Assembly: GCA_019239895.1 (NCBI GenBank)
Contig: JAFAZH010000016.1
Location: 1-64,000 of the forward strand
DNA from: Abditibacteriaceae bacterium
Lineage (GTDB): Bacteria; Armatimonadota; Abditibacteriia; Abditibacteriales; Abditibacteriaceae
Reading direction: 5' to 3'
Length of the DNA: 64,000 nt
How positions within the stretch are numbered: the first letter of the stretch is position 1; the number at the start of each line of letters is the position of its first letter. Made by a program: the position numbers and the translations under genes. The notes beneath the pieces were generated by a model. It saw only the letters and a list, made by a program, of their open reading frames with translations. It did not search any database and had not been told where the DNA came from. Below are positions 22,328-30,224 of the stretch, in pieces.

Positions 22328-22585
22328 ATGAAAAAGGTAATCGCACAGTTCGGCACCGGTCTCTTGATCGCCGGTATGCTCAGCACCGCTGCTTTCGCAG
22401 CTCCCAAGACCGCTGCCAAGGCCAGCACCAAGGCTACCACCAGCGCAGTGACCAAGTCCGGCGGCAAGGCCAGCACCAAGTCCAAGGGTGGCACCACCAA
22501 GTCCAAGGGCAAGGGTAAGACCAGCACCAAGGGCAAAGCCAAGGGCAAGAGCAGCACCAAGATGAGCGCCACCAAGAAGAAATAA
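22328..22585 (+). CDS. Small secreted Lys/Ser/Thr/Gly-rich protein
   Basis: An 85-residue protein. I chose the ATG at 22328, which has AAGGA 7 nt upstream and starts a clear signal peptide (KKVIAQFGTGLLIAGMLSTAAFAA); a longer in-frame extension is unlikely. After cleavage, about 60 residues are almost only Lys, Ser, Thr, Gly and Ala, in repeats such as KSKGKGK and KASTK, like a histone-H1 tail but exported. Possible roles are binding of DNA or anionic polymer outside the cell, or envelope structure (inference). A textbook terminator follows, so it is a monocistronic and probably well-expressed gene. Confidence 0.7.
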   Translation: MKKVIAQFGTGLLIAGMLSTAAFAAPKTAAKASTKATTSAVTKSGGKASTKSKGGTTKSKGKGKTSTKGKAKGKSSTKMSATKKK

Positions 22586-22601
22586 GTCAGTTCACTCTGG
22601 C

Positions 22602-22640
22602 AAAAACGGGACAGCTTTAAAAAGCTGTCCCGTTTTTCTT
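22602..22640 (+). terminator. Rho-independent terminator
   Basis: A perfect 17-bp stem (22602-22618 with 22621-22637; core ACGGGACAGC) closes a 2-nt gap and ends in a run of T. It terminates the Lys-rich protein gene and, by symmetry, could work in both directions. Confidence 0.93.
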
Positions 22641-22898
22641 TGTTTGCTGCTAGTGGCGGACTCTCTACTGGCAGGCTAAATGGGTCGCCTAGACTGAGGC
22701 AGATGGCACAATATTTCCTCTTTTAATAATACAGCAGTATTTTGGTGCCATTAATGACTTTTTAATGACTGCAAGTTAATCTGAACTCTATAATATCTAA
22801 TTAATGCGGTTTGTCATGCAGGTGCAGCGACGAAATATGAATCTGCTGGGAACACCACTTTTAGCTTAATAATATATCTTCAAGGAGAGTTACGTCGT
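22641..22898 (+). promoter_or_regulatory. Leader region of the prepilin gene
   Basis: No gene is seen here. The sequence is AT-rich, with TATAATATCTAATTAAT-like stretches near 22789-22805 that could hold a -10. AAGGAGAG at about 22881-22888 is the ribosome binding site of the prepilin-like gene. Confidence 0.4.
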
Positions 22899-23594
22899 AT
22901 GAAAAGGAGCAAGCAAGGCTTCACGCTGATTGAACTTTTAGTCGTCATTGCCATTATAGCAATATTGGCAGCTATTCTATTTCCCGTCTTTAGCCGCGCC
23001 AGAGAGAACGCACGCCGGGCAACGTGCCAGAGTAATCTGAAGCAGATCGGACTGGGTATTCAACAGTACATGCAGGATTACGATAGCAAATTTCCTATCA
23101 TGGGCGATACGGCTCTCACAGGATGGGCACTTAATATCCAGCCTTATATCAAGAGTGAGCAGGTGCTCCAGTGCCCCAGTGAACAGAATGATGCACCAAC
23201 TGGCGCGAACATAACTGCTCGTGCTTCGCTGGCTGGTTTCACCGATTACTACTATAATTCCAATCTAGGTTTTACGAGTTCTACAACTCCGGCAGCACCT
23301 TTCAAAGAGGTGGTGGCTATCAGTCCGAGCAGCACAGTTCTCAATGGCGATGGCGATGGCAGTGGCCTCAGCAGCGCCGCTAATTATAACACCGATCATG
23401 TAAATGGCGGAGTCGGAGCAAGTGGCACCCGACACTTTGATGGTGCTGACTACTCTTTTGTGGATGGCCATGTTAAATGGCTCAAACCAGAAAATGTGCT
23501 GTCAGGGTCTCCTGGCAAGTGCGGTGGCGGCAGCAGCCCACCCAGCCCTGACAACCGACCAACTGGCAGCAATAATACCTTCTGCTTGTTCTAA
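22899..23594 (+). CDS. Type II secretion/pseudopilin-like protein (DUF1559, H-X9-DG)
   Basis: A 231-residue protein with a class III prepilin leader: [20 protein letters not shown], with cleavage expected at Gly-Phe and a conserved Glu at position +5. The hydrophobic helix is followed by [20 protein letters not shown], a pattern typical of DUF1559 proteins. The C-terminus has [18 protein letters not shown], the H-X9-DG box. A Gly/Ser/Pro tail with two cysteines follows. Such proteins are abundant in Planctomycetes, Verrucomicrobia and Armatimonadota and are thought to form pseudopilus-like surface structures. A Gln/Gly-rich secreted protein is encoded 47 bp downstream. Confidence 0.9.
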   Translation: MKRSKQGFTLIELLVVIAIIAILAAILFPVFSRARENARRATCQSNLKQIGLGIQQYMQDYDSKFPIMGDTALTGWALNIQPYIKSEQVLQCPSEQNDAPTGANITARASLAGFTDYYYNSNLGFTSSTTPAAPFKEVVAISPSSTVLNGDGDGSGLSSAANYNTDHVNGGVGASGTRHFDGADYSFVDGHVKWLKPENVLSGSPGKCGGGSSPPSPDNRPTGSNNTFCLF

Positions 23595-23641
23595 ACCCCA
23601 TATTAATTGAAGTACATTTTAAAATTTCAAGGAGAGAATGA

Positions 23642-24505
23642 ATGAAACAGGAAAATTTAAAAAGCCATGTCATAGAGAAGCGCATGGTGAACACCCCAAA
23701 GTTGTTAATCGGCTCATTAGCCGCAGCCTGCTGCATCAGTAGCGTGCAACCTTCGTTTGCCCAGCGCACCCAACAAGACAAGCAGGAAAATCGAGCGGCT
23801 CAGCGGGCGGATAGACAGCAACGGTTCCAGGACATGACCCCCGATCAGCAGCAACAATATATCCAGCAGCGCCAGCAGCAGCGTCAACAGCAATGGCAGC
23901 AGCGGTGGGCGGCCATGACACCCCAGCAACGGGCCGATTTCCAGCAGCAGATGCAGCAACGGCAGCAGCAACGGGCCGATCAGCAACTGACTTCGTTGTT
24001 CCAGGCGGCAGGCATCACCGATCCAGAGATTATAGACCTGATCAAGCAATTCATTGCAACGCAACAGAAGGCGCGTGAGCCATTACTTGAAATGGCCAGG
24101 AACATAGCCAAGGGTCTGCCCGACAAGAATGTGACCGACGATAAGACCACAACCGCATTGGCCGACTTCCGCAAGGCAGTCGCGGATGACAAAGAGCGTT
24201 ATGACAAGGCGTTGAAAGCCTTAGATGCCTCAATTAACTACTCGACCAATCCCAAACTGGAAGCATTTCTGACGTTAATTGGTGTGATAGGCAATGAGTC
24301 AGCCACCGTTGGTGGCACAGCCGCGATCTTCCCCCCTAACCCAATGATGGGTGGCTTCGGTGGGCGTGGCGGCGGCTTTGGCGGCCCTGGCGGGGGCGGC
24401 TTTGGCGGCGGCCCCGGCGGGGGCGGTGGATTCGGCGGTGGTGGCGGCTTTGGCGGGGGCGGCTTCGGTGGTCCCGGCGGTGGCGGGCCTGGCGGCGGTG
24501 GCTAA
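23642..24505 (+). CDS. Secreted Gln-rich/Gly-rich protein
   Basis: A 287-residue protein with GGAGAG upstream. A signal peptide lies at about 20-40 (LLIGSLAAACCISSVQPSFAQ); a start at the internal Met (23684) is also possible. Residues 45-110 form a Gln/Arg-rich helix with a repeated QQRQQQRQQQ-like pattern. A helical domain (about 115-215) follows, and the last 55 residues are almost pure Gly with Phe and Pro (GGFGGGPGGG type). The Gly-rich end resembles low-complexity adhesive or cell-wall proteins. The function is unknown. It follows the pseudopilin gene closely and could be an extracellular partner. Confidence 0.65.
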   Translation: MKQENLKSHVIEKRMVNTPKLLIGSLAAACCISSVQPSFAQRTQQDKQENRAAQRADRQQRFQDMTPDQQQQYIQQRQQQRQQQWQQRWAAMTPQQRADFQQQMQQRQQQRADQQLTSLFQAAGITDPEIIDLIKQFIATQQKAREPLLEMARNIAKGLPDKNVTDDKTTTALADFRKAVADDKERYDKALKALDASINYSTNPKLEAFLTLIGVIGNESATVGGTAAIFPPNPMMGGFGGRGGGFGGPGGGGFGGGPGGGGGFGGGGGFGGGGFGGPGGGGPGGGG

Positions 24506-24584
24506 AAGCGGTGGCTCAGTGCATGTAACTAAAGTGCCTACAGCCATGCCACTAGCGCAGTAAGTCATTAACAGAGTTTTAACC

Positions 24585-24618
24585 GGGGATGTGAGGAGCG
24601 TTATATCCTTACATCCCC
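24585..24618 (+). terminator. Hairpin terminator after the Gly-rich protein gene
   Basis: GGGGATGTGAGGA (24585-24597) pairs with TCCTTACATCCCC (24606-24618), with one G-U pair, around an 8-nt loop. A T-rich stretch follows. Confidence 0.75.
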
Positions 24619-24723
24619 ATCTTCTATTCTCGGATGCCATAAGACGGCTCTGATTACACATTGCAGCACTCTTGTGCTGCCAAAAGGTTTCTTTAAAATC
24701 AGGCGCTTAGGTAGCGATACGTT

Positions 24724-25413
24724 ATGGACATCCTGCTGATTGAAGACGATATTGTTATCGCAGAACTGATTAAGACGGGTCTGGCGAAAGCTCATTTCAC
24801 GGTAGACGTAGCGCATGACGGTGAAAAGGGCTTGCAGTTGGCACAGGCTGGCTCCTACTCCGTTATCATTCTGGATTTAATGTTGCCGCGCCAGGATGGG
24901 TGGAGCATCTGCCAATCGCTACGCGCTCAACGCGACACCACCCCTATTCTGATGTTGACGGCGCGCGATACCGTTGAGGATCGGGTACGCGGGTTAGAAA
25001 CCGGGGCCGATGACTACCTGCCAAAGCCCTTTGACTTTCGAGAGTTACTGGCGCGGGTGCGCGCCCTCATGCGCCGTGATAAGGTGCATCGGTCACGGCT
25101 CATTCAAGTCGGGGATTTAGAAATTGATACGACCTCGCGTAGTGTGCGGCGGGGTGGGCAGGATATTGCTCTCACGCCGCGCGAATATACCCTTTTAGAA
25201 TTTTTAGCCGCCAATGAAGGCCGTGTCGTGACCCGTGAGATGATTATGGATCGCGTCTGGCGTGATGACGACAGCTACTCGAACACGGTTGATGTTTACA
25301 TTACCTTTCTGCGGCGCAAGATTGATGCGGCGCATGATGTAAAATTGATTCAAACCATCCACCGCATGGGCTATATGTTACGCAGCCCAGCTACGGAAGG
25401 CCATGCCCCATGA
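24724..25413 (+). CDS. OmpR/PhoB-family response regulator
   Basis: A 229-residue transcription regulator. The receiver domain has the acidic pair near Asp8-Asp9, the phosphorylated Asp51 in ILDLMLP and Lys in YLPKPFDF. A short linker leads to a winged-helix DNA-binding domain (about 128-224; TPREYTLLEFLAANEG and HRMGYML). Its stop overlaps the start of the sensor kinase gene (ATGA), a standard two-component pair. The target genes are unknown; the layout resembles CusR/QseB-type regulators. Confidence 0.95.
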   Translation: MDILLIEDDIVIAELIKTGLAKAHFTVDVAHDGEKGLQLAQAGSYSVIILDLMLPRQDGWSICQSLRAQRDTTPILMLTARDTVEDRVRGLETGADDYLPKPFDFRELLARVRALMRRDKVHRSRLIQVGDLEIDTTSRSVRRGGQDIALTPREYTLLEFLAANEGRVVTREMIMDRVWRDDDSYSNTVDVYITFLRRKIDAAHDVKLIQTIHRMGYMLRSPATEGHAP

Positions 25414-27077
25414 GACTTTCTTTTCGCGCCCGTTTAGCCCTCTGGAACATGGTTATCTTAGCCTTAGTGCTGGGTGGCTTTGGCGCGGCAATTTGCTATC
25501 GCGTGCAAGCTTCGATGGCGGCTGCGATTGACCAGGAATTGGTGGAACATGCCCGGCACGCATCTATTGGCCGTGCTCGTTTCTTGCGTTGGCGGGCGAG
25601 ACATCATGATCACGGCCCCGACCAGCCGCCAGGACAACCGGGAAACGCCACCCATCAGCCGCCTCCTAATGCATCGCCAGACAGACCACCCTGGCCGGAT
25701 GCGCCACGAGGCAACTCCAAAAGTTCAGCCCCGCACGCTGCTAACCCAGGCTCTCCGGGGAATGGCCCCGCAGATCATGCCGGAACCGCAGCCAACTCCA
25801 ACGCCTCTCTCGATGCCGATACCGAGCGCATCGCTAACCTGCGCCGTCCTCGCATGTTAGATTTGCATGGCAAAAACATGATGCCATTCAATAACGATGG
25901 CCCGTGGGATAAACGTACTTTCAGTCTCTCTCTGAAGGGACAACAACACTATTCAACTCTAATGGCGGGCGATGACCATCTGCGTATCTTTTCCATGCCT
26001 TTACGCCAGGATGGTCAAACTGGCCCGATTGTCGGAGTCGTGCAGGTGGCGCGGGAACTGGCGCTGTATGACCGCCTCTTACAAGATCAGGTGCGCACGC
26101 TCTTGACTTTAGTGCCATTGGCGCTTTTGATAACTGGATTAGGCGGTTTGTTCCTCACTAATCGCGCTTTACGCCCCGTTCATGAAGTCACCCAGGCGGC
26201 GGCTGAGATTGGCGCTCACGACCTGGCGCGTCGGTTGGAAGTCAACGGGCATGATGAGCTGGCGGAACTGGCTTCAACTTTCAATGGCATGATCGCCCGT
26301 TTGCACGATTCTTTCGGGAATCTGGAAAAAGCCTATGCCGGTTTAGAAGCGGCTTATGACCAACAACGGCGTTTCACGGCGGATGCCTCACATGAATTAC
26401 GCACCCCCCTGGCACGCATTAAAGGCAGCACGAGCCTGGCTCTGGCCGATGAATGGTCATCTGAAGAGTATCGTCATGCCCTGGCCGTAGCCGATGATGC
26501 CGCTGATAAGATGAACCGCATCATCCAGGACTTGCTACTTTTAGCCCGTTCGGATGCAGGACAACTGCTCCACCCGGATTTAGTAGAGTTATCCGTTATC
26601 CTGGAACACACGGTAGATGCAGTCCCTAACCCGTCAGCCATTCCAATCCGTTTAGATTTGCCGGTTGAACCACTGGAAATTGTGGGGGATGCCGATCATC
26701 TCAGCCGGGTCTTTAGCAACCTCTTGGAAAACGCGATTCGCCATACCCCCGCTGCTGGTGACATTACCATAACGGCCCAAGCAATCAAAAATAACGTGGA
26801 AGTCACCGTGGCAGACACCGGCGAGGGCATTGCCCCGCAGCACCTACCCCACGTTTTCGAGCGGTTCTATCGAGTAGACGCAGCGCGCAGTCGCAGCAGC
26901 GGAGGCACCGGTTTGGGGTTAGCCATTAGCCAGAGTATTGTGCAAGCTCACCAGGGCACAATTCGAGTTGAGAGTAACCACCCTCGCGGCACACGAGTGA
27001 TTGTTACCTTACCCTGTGGCGACACGACCCCCTACCTCAACCACACTTCTAAACGTGCTCTGGCGATGGCTAATTAG
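25410..27077 (+). CDS. Sensor histidine kinase (HAMP, HisKA, HATPase)
   Basis: A 555-residue inner-membrane kinase. TM1 lies at about 10-32 and TM2 at about 228-250. Between them is a periplasmic loop of about 195 residues that starts with an unusual His/Pro/Asp-rich segment (RARHHDHGPDQPPGQPG), which might bind metal. HAMP follows, then HisKA with DASHELRTPLARIKG (phospho-His near residue 327), and HATPase with NLLENAIRH, DTGEGI and GTGLGLAI. The partner regulator gene is directly upstream with overlap. The His-rich loop makes a metal signal plausible, but this is inference. Confidence 0.93.
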   Translation: MRLSFRARLALWNMVILALVLGGFGAAICYRVQASMAAAIDQELVEHARHASIGRARFLRWRARHHDHGPDQPPGQPGNATHQPPPNASPDRPPWPDAPRGNSKSSAPHAANPGSPGNGPADHAGTAANSNASLDADTERIANLRRPRMLDLHGKNMMPFNNDGPWDKRTFSLSLKGQQHYSTLMAGDDHLRIFSMPLRQDGQTGPIVGVVQVARELALYDRLLQDQVRTLLTLVPLALLITGLGGLFLTNRALRPVHEVTQAAAEIGAHDLARRLEVNGHDELAELASTFNGMIARLHDSFGNLEKAYAGLEAAYDQQRRFTADASHELRTPLARIKGSTSLALADEWSSEEYRHALAVADDAADKMNRIIQDLLLLARSDAGQLLHPDLVELSVILEHTVDAVPNPSAIPIRLDLPVEPLEIVGDADHLSRVFSNLLENAIRHTPAAGDITITAQAIKNNVEVTVADTGEGIAPQHLPHVFERFYRVDAARSRSSGGTGLGLAISQSIVQAHQGTIRVESNHPRGTRVIVTLPCGDTTPYLNHTSKRALAMAN

Positions 27078-27218
27078 CATTGACTAAATATTGACATTCA
27101 GGGTCAAGACACAATGAATCGCGTCTCTACGGTGTCGTCGGCATTGCAGACCAACCAGTCTCCTTATTTCTCCCTATACTATTCTCATAAGTAGCACTTG
27201 AAGAATCTATGCTGCATT

Positions 27219-28349
27219 ATGAGAATAAACTCGACAGTAGGCTTTAAAGTAGTGCTTTTGGCCAGTATTACGTTATCTCTGGCCTGCTCCGGCAGCACCC
27301 ACCTTACGGCTCGTGCCTCGAAGCAGCGTATTGTGTTCTTAGGTGATTCCATTACGGATGGAAATACCTATCCTCAATTAATCCGTCAGGCTCTGGGAGA
27401 TGCAGCGGAACCGATCCCCACCATTATTAATGCCGGGGTGGGTGGGGATACAGCCAGGAGAATGCGGCAGCGATTAAAGCGAGATGTCCTGGTGCATCAC
27501 CCCACCCTGGTTATATTAAGTGCCGGAATCAATGATGCCTTAAATAAAGTGAGTCCGGCAGATTATGAGGCTGATGTCACGGCTATTACAGATCAACTGC
27601 AACTAGCCAACATTCCATTACTAATCCTGACAACAAGCATTTTAGGGCCAAATAATGCTGAGGCCGAAACACGTCTGGCTAACTATGACGTTATTCTGCA
27701 TCGCCTGGCAACAGCACATGGTTATCGCGTCGCGGAGGTCAAGAAGTTGATGCAGGAAGCGCGGGACAATGGGGAATCGCTTTTAGAAGACGACGGCGTG
27801 CATCCCAACTTTCGCGGCCAGCAGCTCATGGCACGGGCCGTATTAGATGCTTTAGGTTACAGGAGCGTCCCGGTAACGATCCCGCTCAGATTCGGCGTGA
27901 TGCCTGGGGTTATCCGGGTATGGCAAATGCGCGCTGCCCCCGCCAATCACTCGCCCTTAAATACAGCAACAGTGCGGAATTTAAAAGCGGATGCTGGCTG
28001 GAAGCGTTTCGTTTTACCCGAAGCCAAACCTGCCTCGACGTGGTGGCTCGATGGTGAACGCAAACGCGGCTTCGCCCTATCATTGGATAAGCTCATCGGC
28101 CCCGGCAAAAGTTATCAGGGCATCGCTTCTCTCAACGCCAGCAAACCGCGCCACGTTTTCTTTAACACCGGAGCCGGGCTGCAAACGATCTGGCTCAATG
28201 GAGTGCGCCTCTATAAAAATACCGCGTGGACGGGTTGGCACGCTGGCAAAGAGCGCCTCCCTGCGGTTTTACGTACTGGGCCAAATAAAGTCGTCATCGA
28301 AACAGGTGCGAATTTCTTTCTCAGTGTGACCGATACGAACACCTGGTAA
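27219..28349 (+). CDS. SGNH/GDSL hydrolase lipoprotein
   Basis: From the ATG at 27219 the product has 376 residues. A lipoprotein signal ends in LSLACS (lipobox Cys). The SGNH fold has block I FLGDSITDG (Ser nucleophile), the Gly block NAGVGGDT, the Asn block SAGINDA and the catalytic DGVHPN (Asp and His). Residues after about 215 form an extra domain with VWLNGVRLYK-like segments, resembling a beta-sandwich. Such enzymes deacetylate sugars or polysaccharides. A second SGNH gene follows 23 bp downstream, so both probably work on one polymer. Confidence 0.87.
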   Translation: MRINSTVGFKVVLLASITLSLACSGSTHLTARASKQRIVFLGDSITDGNTYPQLIRQALGDAAEPIPTIINAGVGGDTARRMRQRLKRDVLVHHPTLVILSAGINDALNKVSPADYEADVTAITDQLQLANIPLLILTTSILGPNNAEAETRLANYDVILHRLATAHGYRVAEVKKLMQEARDNGESLLEDDGVHPNFRGQQLMARAVLDALGYRSVPVTIPLRFGVMPGVIRVWQMRAAPANHSPLNTATVRNLKADAGWKRFVLPEAKPASTWWLDGERKRGFALSLDKLIGPGKSYQGIASLNASKPRHVFFNTGAGLQTIWLNGVRLYKNTAWTGWHAGKERLPAVLRTGPNKVVIETGANFFLSVTDTNTW

Positions 28350-28372
28350 TTGGCTCATAACAAGGAGTAGGT

Positions 28373-29200
28373 ATGGTTAAGCCGAGCTTAGTTCTGTTTC
28401 TCTGCCTGTTGTTTTGCCTTCTAAATTCCCCGGCTGATGCGGCACCAACTCCCACCTCAGTAACAGCGGCAAGGGCACCAGCACCATCAACAGCTACGGC
28501 ATCCACACCACCCTTGCTGCAAGGCGTCCACCGCATCGTAACAATGGGAGCCAGCATAACCCAATTCGGCAGCTCTCCTGGCGGCTATGTCTGGCTGCTG
28601 GGCCACTATCTGAACGCTCTTTATCCTCAGGCCCATATTCAAATCATTAATGCGGGGGTAAGTGGCAATACCTCGGCGGATATGCTGGCACGATTCCAGA
28701 AGGATGTGCTTGAGCAGCACCCCGATTTAGTTACCATTAAGCTGGGCTACAATGATTTAACGCTACGTTTCCAAGACCATCCTCAAGGCGATGGCCCCCA
28801 GGGAGCTTCTGCTGAAGACTATGGCAAAAATGCCGAGGCGATGGTTAAGCTGGCTCAAGCCGCGCATATTCGCATTCTTTTAATGACCCCAACCATTTAC
28901 GAAGATAGCCCAAAGAGCATCCGCAACCAGAAGTTGCAGGCGTATGTGCGAGTCATGCAAGATTTAGCCGCCAATTATCATTTGCCTTTAGCCGATCAAA
29001 ACGCTGCTTTATTGCAAGCCTGGCTTAGTCAACCTTCTGACCAGCCTCAACGCCTCACCACCGATGGCGTCCATCTCACCCCGACAGGCAACCAGGTCTT
29101 AGCGCGCACAACTCTTTTAGCAATGGGAATCGAACCCCGCCAATTGGCTGCTGTTGAACCCACCGTTCAGCAACAACTTACAGCAGCAACTTCAAAATGA
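28373..29200 (+). CDS. SGNH/GDSL hydrolase, secreted
   Basis: A 275-residue protein with AAGGAGT upstream. A signal peptide (LVLFLCLLFCLLNSPADA) is followed by an Ala/Pro/Thr linker. The SGNH blocks are TMGASITQFG (Ser), NAGVSGNTS, KLGYNDL and TDGVHLTPTG (Asp-x-x-His). The block I Gly-Ala-Ser replaces the usual Gly-Asp-Ser, a known variation. It is a single-domain enzyme, shorter than the upstream paralogue. It probably acts as an esterase or deacetylase on exported glycans. Its stop overlaps the start of a nucleotidyltransferase gene by 4 bp. Confidence 0.87.
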   Translation: MVKPSLVLFLCLLFCLLNSPADAAPTPTSVTAARAPAPSTATASTPPLLQGVHRIVTMGASITQFGSSPGGYVWLLGHYLNALYPQAHIQIINAGVSGNTSADMLARFQKDVLEQHPDLVTIKLGYNDLTLRFQDHPQGDGPQGASAEDYGKNAEAMVKLAQAAHIRILLMTPTIYEDSPKSIRNQKLQAYVRVMQDLAANYHLPLADQNAALLQAWLSQPSDQPQRLTTDGVHLTPTGNQVLARTTLLAMGIEPRQLAAVEPTVQQQLTAATSK

Positions 29201-29742
29201 TGAAGAATGAAATTGACATCATCCGCGATATATCGGCTAAGTTCAGTCAACTCAATGTGCCATTTATGCTAACTGGCTTATTAGCCATGAACTACTACTC
29301 TACACCACGCATGACGCGTGACATTGATGTCGTAGTCACCCTGGAGGAGGTTAATCTAACACCCTTTGTAAACGTCTTTAGTCCCCAATATTATCTCGCT
29401 CCTGAAGCTATTGCAGAAGCTATGCTAAACGAGTCCATGTTCAATTTAATTCACAATGAAAGTATCATCAAAGTAGACTGCATCATCCGTAAAAGTAGTG
29501 AGTATCGGCAATTGGAATTTGAGCGACGAGTTAGAATTACTCTGGAAGATTTTCAGACTTACATCGCCAGCAAAGAGGATTTGATTCTTTCTAAATTGCT
29601 ATGGGCTAAACCATCTCATTCTGAGATACAACTCCGCGACGTGAAGAACTTGTTAATCAGTGGTTACGATGTGCCTTATGTCGCGCACTGGGCGCAACAG
29701 TTAGAAGTTAACCACCTGTTGAAAGAGTGCTTATATGGATGA
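29197..29742 (+). CDS. MNT-type nucleotidyltransferase (DUF6036/AbiEii-like)
   Basis: A 181-residue protein with a minimal nucleotidyltransferase core: FMLTGLLAMNYYSTPRMTRDIDVVV gives the Gly-containing strand and the DxD pair (here Asp-Ile-Asp), and KVDCII supplies the third Asp. KEDLILSKLLWAK is a helix common in AbiEii/DUF6036 proteins. Some relatives act as toxins that modify tRNA, others as antitoxins. The gene overlaps the upstream SGNH stop and by 8 bp the start of a small downstream gene, a frequent partner of this family. A toxin-antitoxin-like role is possible, but not shown. Confidence 0.75.
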   Translation: MMKNEIDIIRDISAKFSQLNVPFMLTGLLAMNYYSTPRMTRDIDVVVTLEEVNLTPFVNVFSPQYYLAPEAIAEAMLNESMFNLIHNESIIKVDCIIRKSSEYRQLEFERRVRITLEDFQTYIASKEDLILSKLLWAKPSHSEIQLRDVKNLLISGYDVPYVAHWAQQLEVNHLLKECLYG

Positions 29743-29977
29743 CACACCACCGCACATTGAAAAACTGATGAGGGAAAAACTAATGGCCCGCTCTGGCGAA
29801 GAACGCTTCATCATGGGAGCCTTAATGTTTGACGCTGCCCGCACCATGATTTTGGCTTCGCTCCCACCCGACTTGCCAGAAGATGAGCTAAAGAGACAAT
29901 TGTATCAGCGGATTTATGGAGAGCCGCTGCCACCATTCGCTCAGAACGAGGGGCTACTCAATAAAGAGCAAAAATAA
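29735..29977 (+). CDS. Small partner protein of the nucleotidyltransferase
   Basis: An 80-residue acidic helical protein (PPHIEKLMREKLMARSGEERFIMG, then MFDAARTMILASLPPDLPEDELKRQL). Proteins with the S-G-E-E-R and M-F-D-x-A segments recur next to DUF6036-type nucleotidyltransferases. It overlaps that gene by 8 bp, so the two are co-translated. It has no membrane or catalytic motif and probably binds its neighbour. Confidence 0.6.
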   Translation: MDDTPPHIEKLMREKLMARSGEERFIMGALMFDAARTMILASLPPDLPEDELKRQLYQRIYGEPLPPFAQNEGLLNKEQK

Positions 29978-30025
29978 AGAGGATAGTATCGAAATGCAGG
30001 GATGAGCAGACGTGGCCAGGCAGCC

Positions 30026-30064
30026 CACCCGTAGGGGCACCCACGAGGGGTGCCCCTACGGGTG
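30026..30064. repeat. Perfect 17-bp palindromic repeat
   Basis: CACCCGTAGGGGCACCC (30026-30042) and its perfect inverse (30048-30064) surround a 5-bp spacer. Palindromes with a GTAGGGGCACC core are common dispersed repeats in many bacterial genomes. It lies 49 bp after a gene end. Confidence 0.75.
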
Positions 30065-30224
30065 CGTGAACAACGCAAAGCTTGCATAGACATGAAATCG
30101 CTAAACAGGTGTTTCATAACCGCTGCACATGAGTTACATTATATTTATTACTACAACTCCTCCGTTGAATCGTGGCATCTCTCACTAAAGAGGGCCGCGA
30201 AATCCAGGATCAGGATAAGGATTT

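Noticed and set aside
22306..22575. Minus-strand Leu/Val/Pro-rich frame opposite the Lys-rich gene
   Set aside because: It is the complement of the repetitive Lys/Ser/Thr codons; the plus strand has the signal peptide, ribosome binding site and terminator.
23780..24505. Minus-strand long frames opposite the Gln/Gly-rich gene
   Set aside because: They are mirror images of low-complexity codons (Leu- or Ala-rich) with no start signals.
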